A stretch of 25,873 bases of DNA, taken from NCBI GenBank assembly GCA_009760855.2, contig WPIO01000558.1, positions 1 to 25,873 of the forward strand, in the 5' to 3' direction. Positions 12,207 to 22,599 of the stretch are shown in pieces. The stretch is from Cristatella mucedo. Taxonomy: Eukaryota > Bryozoa > Phylactolaemata > Cristatellidae. Under the pieces are notes generated by a model, which saw only the letters and a list, made by a program, of their open reading frames with translations, was not told where the DNA came from and ran no database searches. The translations under genes and the position numbers were made by a program. Each line of letters starts with the position of its first letter. Within the stretch, counting starts at the first letter, position 1.

Positions 12207-12454
12207 GTGCGAAATGCTTTAAACATGGTGCAGCACTCTGCTGCCAGCCAGCACACGCTCCGACATGCAGATTTGAACTTTCTAGATATTCCGCGATCTG
12301 CTGCGAACTCGTGCGAAATGTGTTATTTACGTGCGAAATGCTCAAAACAAGGTGCAGCACTCTGCTGCCAGCCAGCACACGCTCCGAAATGTAGATTTGA
12401 AGTTTCTACATATTCCGCGATCTGCTGCGAACTCGTGCGAAACGTGTTATTTAC
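12207..12454. repeat. Representative D-B monomer pair
   Basis: The D monomer (12207-12330) has CACACG, ACATGCAG, TTTGAAC and TCTAGATAT where type A has CGCACG, ATATGTAG, TTCGAAG and TCTACATAT. It usually ends AAATGTG instead of AAACGTG. The B monomer that follows (12331-12454) has CTCAAAACAAGG in place of CTTTAAACATGG, and AAATGTAGATTTG. In blocks V and W the junction is usually TTCGAG rather than TTTACG. The changes travel together, so D and B are stable subfamilies and not random mutants. B units start at about 292, 667, 1163, 1905, 3148, 3644, 5504, 5876, 7239, 7611, 7983, 8479, 9226, 10590, 11465, 12331, 12703, 13199, 15310, 16302, 17543, 17915, 18908 and 25047. Confidence 0.85.
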
Positions 12455-12973
12455 GTGCGAAATGCTTTAAACATGGTGCAGCACTCTGCTGCCAGCCAGC
12501 GCACGCTCCGATATGTAGATTCGAAGTTTCTACATATTCCGCGATCTGCTGCGAACTCGTGCGAAACGTGTTATTTACGTGCGAAATGCTTTAAACATGG
12601 TGCAGCACTCTGCTGCCAGCCAGAGCACGCTCCGATATGTAGATTTGAAGTTTCTACATATTCCGCGATCTGCTGCGAACTCGTGCGAAATGTGTTATTT
12701 GCGTGCGAAATGCTCAAAACAAGGTGCAGCACTCTGCTGCCAGCCAGCGCACGCTCCGATATGTAGATTTGAAGTTTCTACATATTCCGCGATCTGCTGC
12801 GAACTCGTGCGAAACGTGTTATTTACGTGCGAAATGCTTTAAACATGGTGCAGCACTCTGCTGCCAGCCAGCGCACGCTCCGATATGTAGATTCGAAGTT
12901 TCTACATATTCCGCGATCTGCTGCGAACTCGTGCGAAACGTGTTATTTACGTGCGAAATGCTTTAAACATGGT

Positions 12974-12988
12974 GCAGCACTCTGCTGC
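12974..12988. repeat. Short GCAGCA / TGCTGC hairpin (monomer positions 24-38)
   Basis: GCAGCA at 12974-12979 and TGCTGC at 12983-12988 are perfect reverse complements around a CTC loop. The element is retained in most A, B and D monomers, unlike the longer dyad. Exceptions cluster in blocks V and W, for example GCACTTTTCTGCC near 1930 and 7250-type ACTCTTCTG copies. The TCTGCTGC that forms the right arm is repeated 60 bp downstream at monomer position 91, so it can also pair with the left arm of the following unit. Confidence 0.85.
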
Positions 12989-13006
12989 CAGCCAGCGCAC
13001 GCTCCG

Positions 13007-13033
13007 ATATGTAGATTCGAAGTTTCTACATAT
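13007..13033. repeat. 9-bp perfect inverted repeat with 9-nt loop (monomer positions 57-83)
   Basis: ATATGTAGA at 13007-13015 is the exact reverse complement of TCTACATAT at 13025-13033. The 9-nt loop contains the palindrome TTCGAA. The element recurs in each type A monomer, so it is present many tens of times in the window. In D-type monomers the arms become ACATGCAGA and TCTAGATAT, with three mismatched pairs, so those copies have largely lost the dyad. B-type copies (AAATGTAGA) lose one pair. Dyad symmetries are known to be common in centromeric satellites. Whether this one extrudes as a cruciform or binds a protein dimer cannot be told here. Confidence 0.9.
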
Positions 13034-13045
13034 TCCGCGATCTGC

Positions 13046-13081
13046 TGCGAACTCGTGCGAAACGTGTTATTTACGTGCGAA
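13046..13081. repeat. Helically spaced GCGAA pentamers
   Basis: GCGAA occurs at 13047, 13057 and 13077, that is, at steps of 10 and 20 bp. Each is preceded by T, giving TGCGAA. ACGTG is also doubled with an 11-bp step across the monomer junction (consensus positions 112 and 123). Motifs repeated at about one helical turn lie on one face of the double helix, as expected for bending or for a multi-finger or multimeric DNA-binding protein. That reading is inference; the spacing itself is seen directly. Confidence 0.75.
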
Positions 13082-13571
13082 ATGCTTTAAACATGGTGCA
13101 GCACTCTGCTGCCAGCCAGCGCACGCTCCGACATGCAGATTTGAAGTTTCTAGATATTCCGCGATCTGCTGCGAACTCGTGCGAAACGTGTGTTTTCGAG
13201 TGCGAAATGCTCAAAACAAGGTGCAGCACTCTGCTGCCAGCCAGTGCACGCTCCGATATGTAGATTTGAAGTTTCTACATATTCCGCGATCTGCTGCGAA
13301 CTCGTGCGAAACGTGTTATTTACGTGCGAAATGCTTTAAACATGGTGCAGCACTCTGCTGCCAGCCAGCGCACGCTCCGATATGTAGATTCGAAGTTTCT
13401 ACATATTCCGCGATCTGCTGCGAACTCGTGCGAAACGTGTTATTTACGTGCGAAATGCTTTAAACATGGTGCAGCACTCTGCTGCCAGCCAGTGCACGCT
13501 CCGATATGTAGATTCGAAGTTTCTACATATTCCGCGATCTGCTGCGAACTCGTGCGAAACGTGTTATTTAC

Positions 13572-13695
13572 GTGCGAAATGTTTAAAACATGGTGAATCA
13601 CTCTGCTGCCAGCCAGTGCACGCTCCGATATGTACATTCGAAGTTTCTACATATTCCGCGATCTGCTGCGAACTCGTGCGAAACGTGTTATTTAC
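13572..13695. repeat. GTGAATCAC variant monomer, copy 3
   Basis: It has the GTTTAAAACATGGTGAATCA and TGTACATTCG signature, embedded in a very homogeneous neighbourhood. The same unit recurs exactly 10 monomers downstream at 14812. It lies 10176 bp from copy 1, and copy 4 lies 9928 bp from copy 2. Both distances fall within about 250 bp of the V copy 2 to copy 3 spacing (9932 bp). Confidence 0.8.
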
Positions 13696-14811
13696 GTGCG
13701 AAATGCTTTAAACATGGTGCAGCACTCTGCTGCCAGCCAGCGCACGCTCCGATATGTAGATTTGAAGTTTCTACATATTCCGCGATCTGCTGCGAACTCG
13801 TGCGAAACGTGTTATTTACGTGCGAAATGCTTTAAACATGGTGCAGCACTCTGCTGCCAGCCAGTGCACGCTCCGATATGTAGATTTGAACTTTCTACAT
13901 ATTCCGCGATCTGCTGCGAACTCGTGCGAAATGTGTTATTTACGTGCGAAATGCTTTAAACATGGTGCAGCACTCTGCTGCCAGCCAGCGCACGCTCCGA
14001 TATGTAGATTTGAAGTTTCTACATATTCCGCGATCTGCTGCGAACTCGTGCGAAACGTGTTATTTACGTGCGAAATGCTTTAAACATGGTGCAGCACTCT
14101 GCTGCCAGCCAGCGCACGCTCCGATATGTAGATTCGAAGTTTCTACATATTCCGCGATCTGCTGCGAACTCGTGCGAAACGTGTTATTTACGTGCGAAAT
14201 GCTTTAAACATGGTGCAGCACTCTGCTGCCAGCCAGCGCACGCTCCGATATGTAGATTCGAAGTTTCTACATATTCCGCGATCTGCTGCGAACTCGTGCG
14301 AAACGTGTTATTTACGTGCGAATGCTTTAAACATGGTGCAGCACTCTGCTGCCAGCCAGCGCACGCTCCGATATGTAGATTCGAAGTTTCTACATATTCC
14401 GCGATCTGCTGCGAACTCGTGCGAAACGTGTTATTTACGTGCGAAATGCTTTAAACATGGTGCAGCACTCTGCTGCCAGCCAGCGCACGCTCCGATATGT
14501 AGATTCGAAGTTTCTACATATTCCGCGATCTGCTGCGAACTCGTGCGAAACGTGTTATTTACGTGCGAAATGCTTTAAACTAGGTGCAGCACTCTGCTGC
14601 CAGCCAGCGCACGCTCCGATATGTAGATTCGAAGTTTCTACATATTCCGCGATCTGCTGCGAACTCGTGCGAAACGTGTTATTTACGTGCGAAATGCTTT
14701 AAACATGGTGCAGCACTCTGCTGCCAGCCAGCGCACGCTCCGATATGTAGATTTCGATGTTTCTACATATTCCGCGATCTGCTGCGAACTCGTGCGAAAC
14801 GTGTTATTTAC

Positions 14812-14935
14812 GTGCGAAATGTTTAAAACATGGTGAATCACTCTGCTGCCAGCCAGTGCACGCTCCGATATGTACATTCGAAGTTTCTACATATTCCGCG
14901 ATCTGCTGCGAACTCGTGCGAAACGTGTTATTTAT
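14812..14935. repeat. GTGAATCAC variant monomer, copy 4
   Basis: It has the same signature as copy 3. It follows a monomer with GATTTCGATG (one extra T, near 14752) and ends in the unusual TTATTTATTTGCG (near 14930) instead of TTATTTACGTGCG. The next unit has an extra A before CTAGG. Confidence 0.8.
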
Positions 14936-17251
14936 TTGCGAAATGCTTTAAAACTAGGTGCAGCACTCTGCTGCCAGCCAGCGCACGCTCCGATATGTAG
15001 ATTCGAAGTTTCTACATATTTCCGCGATCTGCTGCGAACTCGTGCGAAACGTGTTATTTACGTGCGAAATGCTTTAAACATGGTGCAGCACTCTGCTGCC
15101 AGCCAGCGCACGCTCCGATATGTAGATTCGAAGTTTCTACATATTCCGCGATCTGCTGCGAACTCGTGCGAAACGTGTTATTTACGTGCGAAATGCTTTA
15201 AACATGGTGCAGCACTCTGCTGCCAGCCAGTGCACGCTCCGAAATGTAGATTTGAACTTTCTAGATATTCCGCGATCTGCTGCGAACTCGTGCGAAATGT
15301 GTTATTCGAGTGCGAAATGCTCAAAACAAGGTGCAGCACTCTGCTGCCAGCCAGCGCACGCTCCGAAATGTAGATTTGAAGTTTCTACATATTCCGCGAT
15401 CTGCTGCGAACTCGTGCGAAACGTGTTATTTACGTGCGAAATGCTTTAAACATGGTGCAGCACTCTGCTGCCAGCCAGCGCACGCTCCGATATGTAGATT
15501 CGAAGTTTCTACATATTCCGCGATCTGCTGCGAACTCGTGCGAAACGTGTTATTTACGTGCGAAATGCTTTAAACATGGTGCAGCACTCTGCTGCCAGCC
15601 AGCACACGCTCCGACATGCAGATTTGAAGTTTCTAGATATTCCACGATCTGCTGCGAACTCGCGCGAAATGTGTTATTCGAGTGCGAAATGCTTAATACA
15701 AGGTGCAGCACTCTGCGCCCAGCCAGGGCACGCTCCGACATGCAGATTTGAAGTTTCTACATATTCCGCGATCTGCTGCGATTTTGTGCGAAACGTGTTA
15801 TTTACGTGCGAAATGCTTTAAACATGGTGCAGCACTCTGCTGCCAGCCAGCACACGCTCCGATATGTAGATTCGAAGTTTCTACATATTCCGCGATCTGC
15901 TGCGAACTCGTGCGAAACGTGTTATTTACGTGCGAAATGCTTTAAACATGGTGCAGCACTCTGCTGCCAGCCAGCGCACGCTCCGACATGTAGATTTGAA
16001 GTTTCTACATATTCCGCGATCTGCTGCGAACTCGTGCGAAACGTGTTATTTACGTGCGAAATGCTTTAAACAAGGTGCAGCACTCTGCTGCCAGCCAGCG
16101 CACGCTCCGATATGTAGATTCGAAGTTTTTACATATTCCGCGATCTGCTGCGAACTCGTGCGAAACGTGTTATTTACGTGCGAAATGCTTTAAACATGGT
16201 GCAGCACTCTGCTGCCAGCCAGCGCACGCTCCGATATGTAGATTCGAAGTTTCTACATATTCCGCGATCTGCTGCGAACTCGTGCGAAATGTGTTATTTA
16301 CGTGCGAAATGCTCAAAACAAGGTGCAGCACTCTGCTGCCAGCCAGCGCACGCTCCGAAATGTAGATTTGAAGTTTCTACATATTCCGCGATCTGCTGCG
16401 AACTCGTGCGAAACGTGTTTTTTACGTGCGAAATGCTTTAAACATGGTGCAGCACTCTGCTGCCAGCCAGCACACGCTCCGATATGTAGATTCGAAGTTT
16501 CTACATATTCCGCGATCTGCTGCGAACTCGTGCGAAACGTGTTATTTACGTGCGAAATGCTTTAAACATGGTGCAGCACTCTGCTGCCAGCCAGCGCACG
16601 CTCCGATATGTAGATTTGAAGTTTCTACATATTCCGCGATCTGCTGCGAACTCGTGCGAAATGTGTTATTTACGTGCGAAATGCTAAAACAAGGTGCAGC
16701 ATTCTGCTGACAGCCAGCGCACGCTCCGATATGTAGATTCGAAGTTTCTACATATTCCGCGATCTGCTGCGAACTCGTGCGAAACGTGTTATTTACGTGC
16801 GAAATGCTTTAAACTAGGTGCAGCACTCTGCTGCCAGCCAGCGCACGCTCCGATATGTAGATTCGAAGTTTCTACATATTCCGCAATCTGCTACGAACTC
16901 GTGCGAAATGTGTTATTTACGTGCGAAATGCTTTAAAACATGGGTGCAGCACTCTGCTGCCAGCCAGCACACGCTCCGATATGTAGATTCGAAGTTTCTA
17001 CATATTCCGCGATCTGCTGCGAACTCGTGCGAAACGTGTTATTTACGTGCGAAATGCTTTAAACATGGTGCAGCACTCTGCTGCCAGCCAGCGCACGCTC
17101 CGATATGTAGATTTGAAGTTTCTACATATTCCGCGATCTGCTGCGAACTCGTGCGAAATGTGTTATTTACGTGCGAAATGCTTTAAACTAGGTGCAGCAC
17201 TCTGCTGCCAGCCAGCGCACGCTTCGATATGTACATTCGAAGTTTCTACAT

Positions 17252-19020
17252 ATTCCGCGATCTGCTGCGAACTCGTGCGAAACGTGTTATTTACGTGCGA
17301 AATGCTTTAAACATGGTGCAGCACTCTGCTGCCAGCCAGTGCACGCTCCGATATGTAGATTCGATGTTTCTACATATTCCGCGATCTGCTGCGAACTCGT
17401 GCGAAACGTGTTATTTACGTGCGAAATGTTTTTAACATGGTGCAGCACTCTGCTGCCAGCCAGCACACGCTCCGACATGCAGATTTGAACTTTCTAGATA
17501 TTTAGCGATCTGCTGCGAACTCGTGCGAAATGTGTTATTCGAGTGCGAAATGCTCAAAACAAGGTGCAGCACTCTGCTGCCAGCCAGCACACGCTCCGAC
17601 ATGCAGATTTGAACTTTCTACATATTCCGCGATCTGCTGCGAACTCGTGCGAAACGTGTTATTTACGTGCGAAATGCTTTAAACATGGTGCAGCACTCTG
17701 CTGCCAGCCAGCGCACGCTCCGATATGTAGATTCGAAGTTTCTACATATTCTGCGTTCTGCTGCGAACTCGTGCGAAACGTGTTATTTACGTGCGAAATG
17801 CTTAAAACATGGTACAGCACTCTGCTGCCAGCCAGAGCACGCTCCGATATGTAGATTTAAACTTTCTAGATATTCCGCGATCTGCTGCAAACTCGTGCGA
17901 AATGTATTATTCGAGTGCGAAATGCTCAAAACAAGGTGCAGCACTTTTCTGCCAGCCAGCGCACGCTCCTAAATGTAGATTTGAAGTTTTTACATATTCC
18001 GCGATCTGCTGCGATTTTGTGCGAAACGTGTTATTTACGTGCGAAATGCTTTAAACATGGTGCAGCACTCTGCTGCCAGCCAGCACACGCTCCGATATGT
18101 AGATTCGATGTTTCTACATATTCCGCGATCTGCTGCGAACTCGTGCGAAATGTGTTATTTACGTGCGAAATGCTTTAAATATGGTGCAGCACTCTGCTGC
18201 CAGCCAGCGCACGCTCCGATATGTAGATTCGAAGTTTCTACATATTCCGCGATCTGCTGCGAAGTAGTGCGAAACGTGTTATTTACGTGCGAAATGCTTT
18301 AAACATGGTGCATCACTCTGCTGCCAGCCAGCACACGCTCCGACATGCAGATTTGAACTTTCTAGATATTTAGCGATCTGCTGCGAACTCGTGCGAAATG
18401 TGTTATTCGAGTGCGAAATCTCAAAACAAGGTGCAGCACTCTGCTGCCAGCCAGTGCATGCTCCTAAATGTAGATTTGAAGTTTCTACATTTTCCGCGAT
18501 CTCCTGCGAACTCGTGCAAAACGTGTCATTTACGTGCGAAATGCTTTAAACATGGTGCAGCACTCTCTGCTGCCAGCCAGCACACGCTCCTATATGTAGA
18601 TTCGAAGTTTCTACATTTTCCGCGATCTCCTGCGAACTCGTGCAAAACGTGTTATTTACGTGCGAAATGCTTTAAACAAGGTGCAGCACTCTGCTGCCAG
18701 CCAGTGCACGCTCCGACATGCAGATTTAAAGTTTCTACTTATTCAGCGATCTGCTGCGAACTCGTGCGAAACGTGTTATTTACGCCCGAAGTGCTTTAAA
18801 CGTGGTGCAGCAGTCTGCTGCTAGCCAGTGCACGCTCCGACATGCAGATTTGAAGTTTCTAGATATTCCGCGATCTGCTGCGAACTCGTGCGAAATGTGT
18901 TATTCGAGTGCGAAATGCTCAAAACAAGGTACAGCACTCTGCTGCCAGTCAGAGCACGCTCCGACATGCAGATTTGAAGTTTTTTTATATTCCGCGATCT
19001 GCTGCGAACTCGTGCGAAAC
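17252..19020. repeat. Block V, copy 3 (3' part not retained)
   Basis: It matches copy 2 at a constant 9932-bp offset (TTCGAG at 17538 and 17910 pairing with 7606 and 7978). The offset falls to about 9930 beyond 18565, because copy 2 has 4 extra bases near 8510 and copy 3 has 2 extra (CTCTCTG) near 18565. Homology carries through the ATTTTCCG units and the TTTACGCCC unit to the GTACAGCAC unit near 18930, then fades. The TTGTGCAG and second GCGATTTTG units that end copies 1 and 2 are missing, replaced by an AGCCTGCTCACG unit resembling 5660-5690. Confidence 0.87.
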
Positions 19021-22000
19021 GTGTTATTTACGTGCGAAATGCTTTAAACATGGTGCAGCACTCTGCTGCCAGCCTGCTCACGCTCCGATATGTAGATTCG
19101 AAGTTTCTACATATTCCGCGATCTGCTGCGAACTCGTGCAAAACGTGTTATTTACGTGCGAAATGCTTTAAACATGGTGCAGCACTCTGCTGCCAGCCAG
19201 CACACGCTCCGACATGCAGATTTGAACTTTCTACATATTCCGCGATCTGCTGCGAACTCGTGCGAAATGTGTTATTTACGTGCGAAATGCTCAAAACATG
19301 GTGCAGCACTCTTCTGCCAGCCAGCGCACGCTCCGATATGTAGATTCGAAGTTTCTACATATTCCGCGATCTGCTGCGAACTAGTGCGAAACGTGTTATT
19401 TACGTGCGAAATGCTTTAAACTAGGTGCAGCACTCTGCTGCCAGCCAGCGCACGCTCCGATATGTAGATTCGAAGTTTCTACATATTCCGCGATCTGCTG
19501 CGAAGTCGTGCGAAACGTGTTATTTACGTGCGAAATGCTTTAAACATGGTGCAGCACTCTGCTGCCAGCCAGCGCACGCTCCGATATGTAGATTCGAAGT
19601 TTCTACATATTCCGCGATCTGCTGCGAACTCGTGCGAAACGTGTTATTTACGTGCGAAATGCTTTAAACTAGGTGCAGCACTCTGCTGCCAGCCAGCGCA
19701 CGCTCCGATATGTAGATTCGAAGTTTCTACATATTCCGCGATCTGCTGCGAAACTTGTGCGAAACGTGTTATTTACGTGCGAAATGCTTTAAACATGGTG
19801 CAGCACTCTGCTGCCAGCCAGCACACGCTCCGACATGTAGATTTGAAGTTTCTACATATTCCGCGATCTGCTGCGAACTCGTGCGAAACGTGTTATTTAC
19901 GTGCGAAATGCTTCAAAACAAGGTGCAGCACTCAGCTGCCAGCCAGCACACGCTCCGATATGTAGATTCGATGTTTCTACATATTCCGCGATCTGCTGCG
20001 AACTCGTGCGAAATGTGTTATTTACGTGCGAAATGCTTTAAACATGGTGCAGCACTCTGCTGCCAGCCAGCGCACGCTCCGATATGTAGATTCGAAGTTT
20101 CTACATATTCCGCGATCTGCTGCGAACTCGTGCGAAACGTGTTATTTACGTGCGAAATGCTTAAACAAGGTCAGCAGCACTCTGCTGCCAGCCAGCGCAC
20201 GCTCCGATATGTAGATTCGAAGTTTCTACATATTCCGCGATCTGCTGCGAACTCGTGCGAAACGTGTTATTTACGTGCGAAATGCTTTAAACATGGTGCA
20301 GCACTCTGCTGCCAGCCAGCGCACGCTCCGATATGTAGATTCGAAGTTTCTACATATTCCGCGATCTGCTGCGAACCAAAACTCGTGCGAAACGTGTTAT
20401 TTACGTGCGAAATGCTTTAAACATGGTGCATCACTCTGCTGCCAGCCAGCACACGCTCCGACATGCAGATTTGAACTTTCTACATATTGTGCGATCTGCT
20501 GCGAACTCGTGCGAAATGTGTTATTTACGTGCAAAATGCTTTAAACATGGTGCAGCACTCTGCTGCCAGCCAGCGCACGCTCCGAAATGTAGATTTGAAG
20601 TTTCTACATATTCCGCGATCTGCTGCGAACTCGTGCGAAACGTGTTATTTACGTGCGAAATGCTTTAAACAAGGTGCAGCACTCTGCTGCCAGCCAGGAC
20701 ACGCTCCGATATGTAGATTTGAAGTTTCTACATATTCCGCGATCTGCTGCGAACTCGTGCGAAATGTGTTATTTACGTGCGAAATGCTTTAAACAAGGTG
20801 CAGCACTCTGCTGCCATTCAGCGCACGCTCCGACATGCAGATTTGAAGTTTCTACATATTCCGCGATCTGTTGCGAACTCGTGCGAAAAGTGTTATTTAC
20901 GTGCGAAATGCTTTAAAACATGGTGCAGCACTCTGCTGCCAGCCAGCGCACGCTCCGATATGTAGATTCGAAGTTTCTACATATTCCGCGATCTGCTGCG
21001 AACTCGTGCGAAACGTGTTATTTACGTGCGAAATGCTTTAAACAAGGTGCAGCACTCTGCTGCCAGCCAGCGCACGCTCCGACATGTAGATTTGAAGTTT
21101 CTACATATTCCGCGATCTGCTGCGAACTCGTGCGAAACGTGTTATTTACGTGCGAAATGCTTTAAACATGGTGCAGCACTCTGCTGCCAGCCAGCGCACG
21201 CTCCGACATGCAGATTTACGTTTCTACATATTCCGCGATCTGCTGCGAACTCGTGCGAAACGTGTTATTTACGTGCGAAATGCTTTAAACATGGTGCAGC
21301 ACTCTGCTGCCAGCCAGCACACGCTCCGATATGCAGATTTGAACTTTCTACATATTCCGCGATCTGCTGCGAACTCGTGCGAAATGTGTTATTTGAGTGC
21401 GAAATGCTTTAAACATGGTGCAGCACTCTGCTGCCAGCCAGCGCACGCTCCGATATGTAGATTCGAAGTTTCTACATATTCCGCGATCTGCTGCGAACTT
21501 CGTGCGAAAACGTGTTATTTACGTGCGAAATGCTTTAAAACATGGTGCCAGCACTCTGCTGCCAGCCAGCGCACGCTCCGATATGTAGATTCGAAGTTTC
21601 TACATATTCCGCGATCTGCTGCGAACTCGTGCGAAACGTGTTATTTACGTGCGAAATGCTTTAAACAAGGTGCAGCACTCTGCTGCCAGCCAGCGCACGC
21701 TCCGACACGCAGACGTGAAGTTTCTACATATTCCGCGATCTGCTGCGAACTCGTGCGAAACGTGTTATTTCCGTGCGAAATGCTTTAAACATGGGTACAG
21801 AACTCTGCTGCCAGCCAGCGCACGCTCCGATATGTAGATTTCGAAGTTTCTACATATTCCGCGATCTGCTGCGAACTCGTGCGAAACGTGTTTATTTTAC
21901 GTGCGAAATGCTTTAAACATGGTGCAGCACTCTGCTGCCAGCCAGCGCACGCTCCGATATGTAGATTCGAAGTTTCTACATATTCCGCGATCTGCTGCGA

Positions 22001-22590
22001 ACTCGTGCGAAACGTGTTATTTACGTGCGAAATGCTTTAAAAACATGGTGCAGCACTCTGCTGCCAGCCAGCGCACGCTCCGATATGTAGATTCGAAGTT
22101 TCTACATATTCCGCGATCTGCTGCGAACTCGTGCGAAACGTGTTATTTACGTGCGAAATGCTTTAAACATGGTGCAGCACTCTGCTGCCAGCCAGCGCAC
22201 GCTCCGATATGTAGATTTGAACTTTTCTACATATTCCGCGATCTGCTGCGAACTCGTGCGAAACGTGTTATTTACGTGCGAAATGCTTTAAACAAGGTGC
22301 AGCACTCTGCTGCCAGCCAGCGCACGCTCCGATATGTAGATTCGAGCTCCGATATGTAGATTCGAAGTTTCTACATATTCCGCGATCTGCTGAGAACTCG
22401 TGCGAAATGTGTTATTTACGTGCGAAATGCTTTAAACATGGTGCAGCACTCTGCTGCCAGCCAGCGCACGCTCCGATATGTAGATTCGAAGTTTCTACAT
22501 ATTCCGCGATCTGCTGCTAACTCGTGCGAAACGTGTTATTTACGTGCGAAATGCTTTAAACATGGTGCAGCACTCTGCTGCCAGGCCAGC
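19020..22590. repeat. Second homogeneous domain with frequent small indels
   Basis: Mostly type A units, but with many more length changes than the 10650-17200 core: GCGAAACTTG (19750), GGTCAGCAGCAC (20169), GCGAACCAAAACTCG (20371-20385), GAACTTCG and GAAAACG (21497-21510), GTGCCAGCAC (21545), CATGGGTAC (21790), GATTTCG (21838), TGTTTATTTTACG (21891), TTTAAAAACATGG (22038), and a 20-bp duplication at 22326. An aberrant ACACGCAGACGTG segment is at 21704-21717. Confidence 0.75.
22326..22365. repeat. 20-bp tandem duplication inside a monomer
   Basis: The 20 bases starting GCTCCGATAT and ending GATTCGA at 22326-22345 are repeated exactly at 22346-22365. The duplicated piece covers consensus positions 51-70, so it includes the left arm of the 9-bp dyad and part of its loop. 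The unit thus has two left arms and one right arm. It looks like replication slippage or a local assembly duplication. Confidence 0.92.
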
Positions 22591-22599
22591 ACACGCTCC

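Larger units (their letters stand above)
12951..13074. repeat. Reference monomer, type A (consensus copy)
   Basis: This copy matches the most frequent base at every position I compared. Its composition is A 29, C 32, G 29, T 34 (49% G+C), with 12 CpGs counting the one across the monomer junction. Chance would give about 7.5. Position 1 is the G of GTGCGAAATG and position 124 is the C of TTATTTAC. Other landmarks are TTTAAA at 12-17, the GCAGCA hairpin at 24-38, the CGCACG segment at 46-51, a 9-bp inverted repeat at 57-83 with TTCGAA in its loop, and GCGAA at 97, 107 and 3 of the next unit. TCTGCTGC occurs twice, at 31 and 91. Runs of type A make up most of 10650-17200. Confidence 0.95.
10650..17200. 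repeat. Most homogeneous core of the array
   Basis: About 53 monomers, mostly type A, with long runs of near-identical units, for example 12827-13074 and 14068-14700. D-B pairs are interspersed at about 11341, 12207, 12579, 13075, 15186, 15558 and 16178. Small indels interrupt the register at 10786, 10853, 11228 (extra AA with a duplicated GCA), 11636 (-2), 14320 (-1), 14752, 14950, 15019, 16683 (-2) and 16936 (+2). High local identity in the middle of an array is what unequal crossover or gene conversion produces. Confidence 0.8.

Noticed and set aside
13046-13062. CENP-B box on the minus strand (TTTCGCACGAGTTCGC)
   Set aside because: It shares TTCG and the central A with the box pattern, but CGGG is replaced by TCGC, so an essential half is missing.
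12951-13074. Self-cleaving hammerhead ribozyme, as found in some satellites
   Set aside because: Neither strand of the consensus has the CTGANGA core together with GAAA. CTGCTGCGAA is only a superficial match.
19755-20420. Longest open reading frames (221 codons here, 212 codons at 21150-21788, 170-172 codons at 11710-12222, 12951-13463 and 25171-25689), cysteine-rich in translation
   Set aside because: They are made wholly of satellite monomers. The unit is 124 bp, which is 1 mod 3, so each monomer is read in a different frame. Most forward frames end at the same two stops (TAA in CTTTAA and TAG in ATGTAG). The long examples arise only where an indel or substitution removes a stop. Most start at GTG. 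There is no ribosome-binding context, promoter or codon-level conservation.
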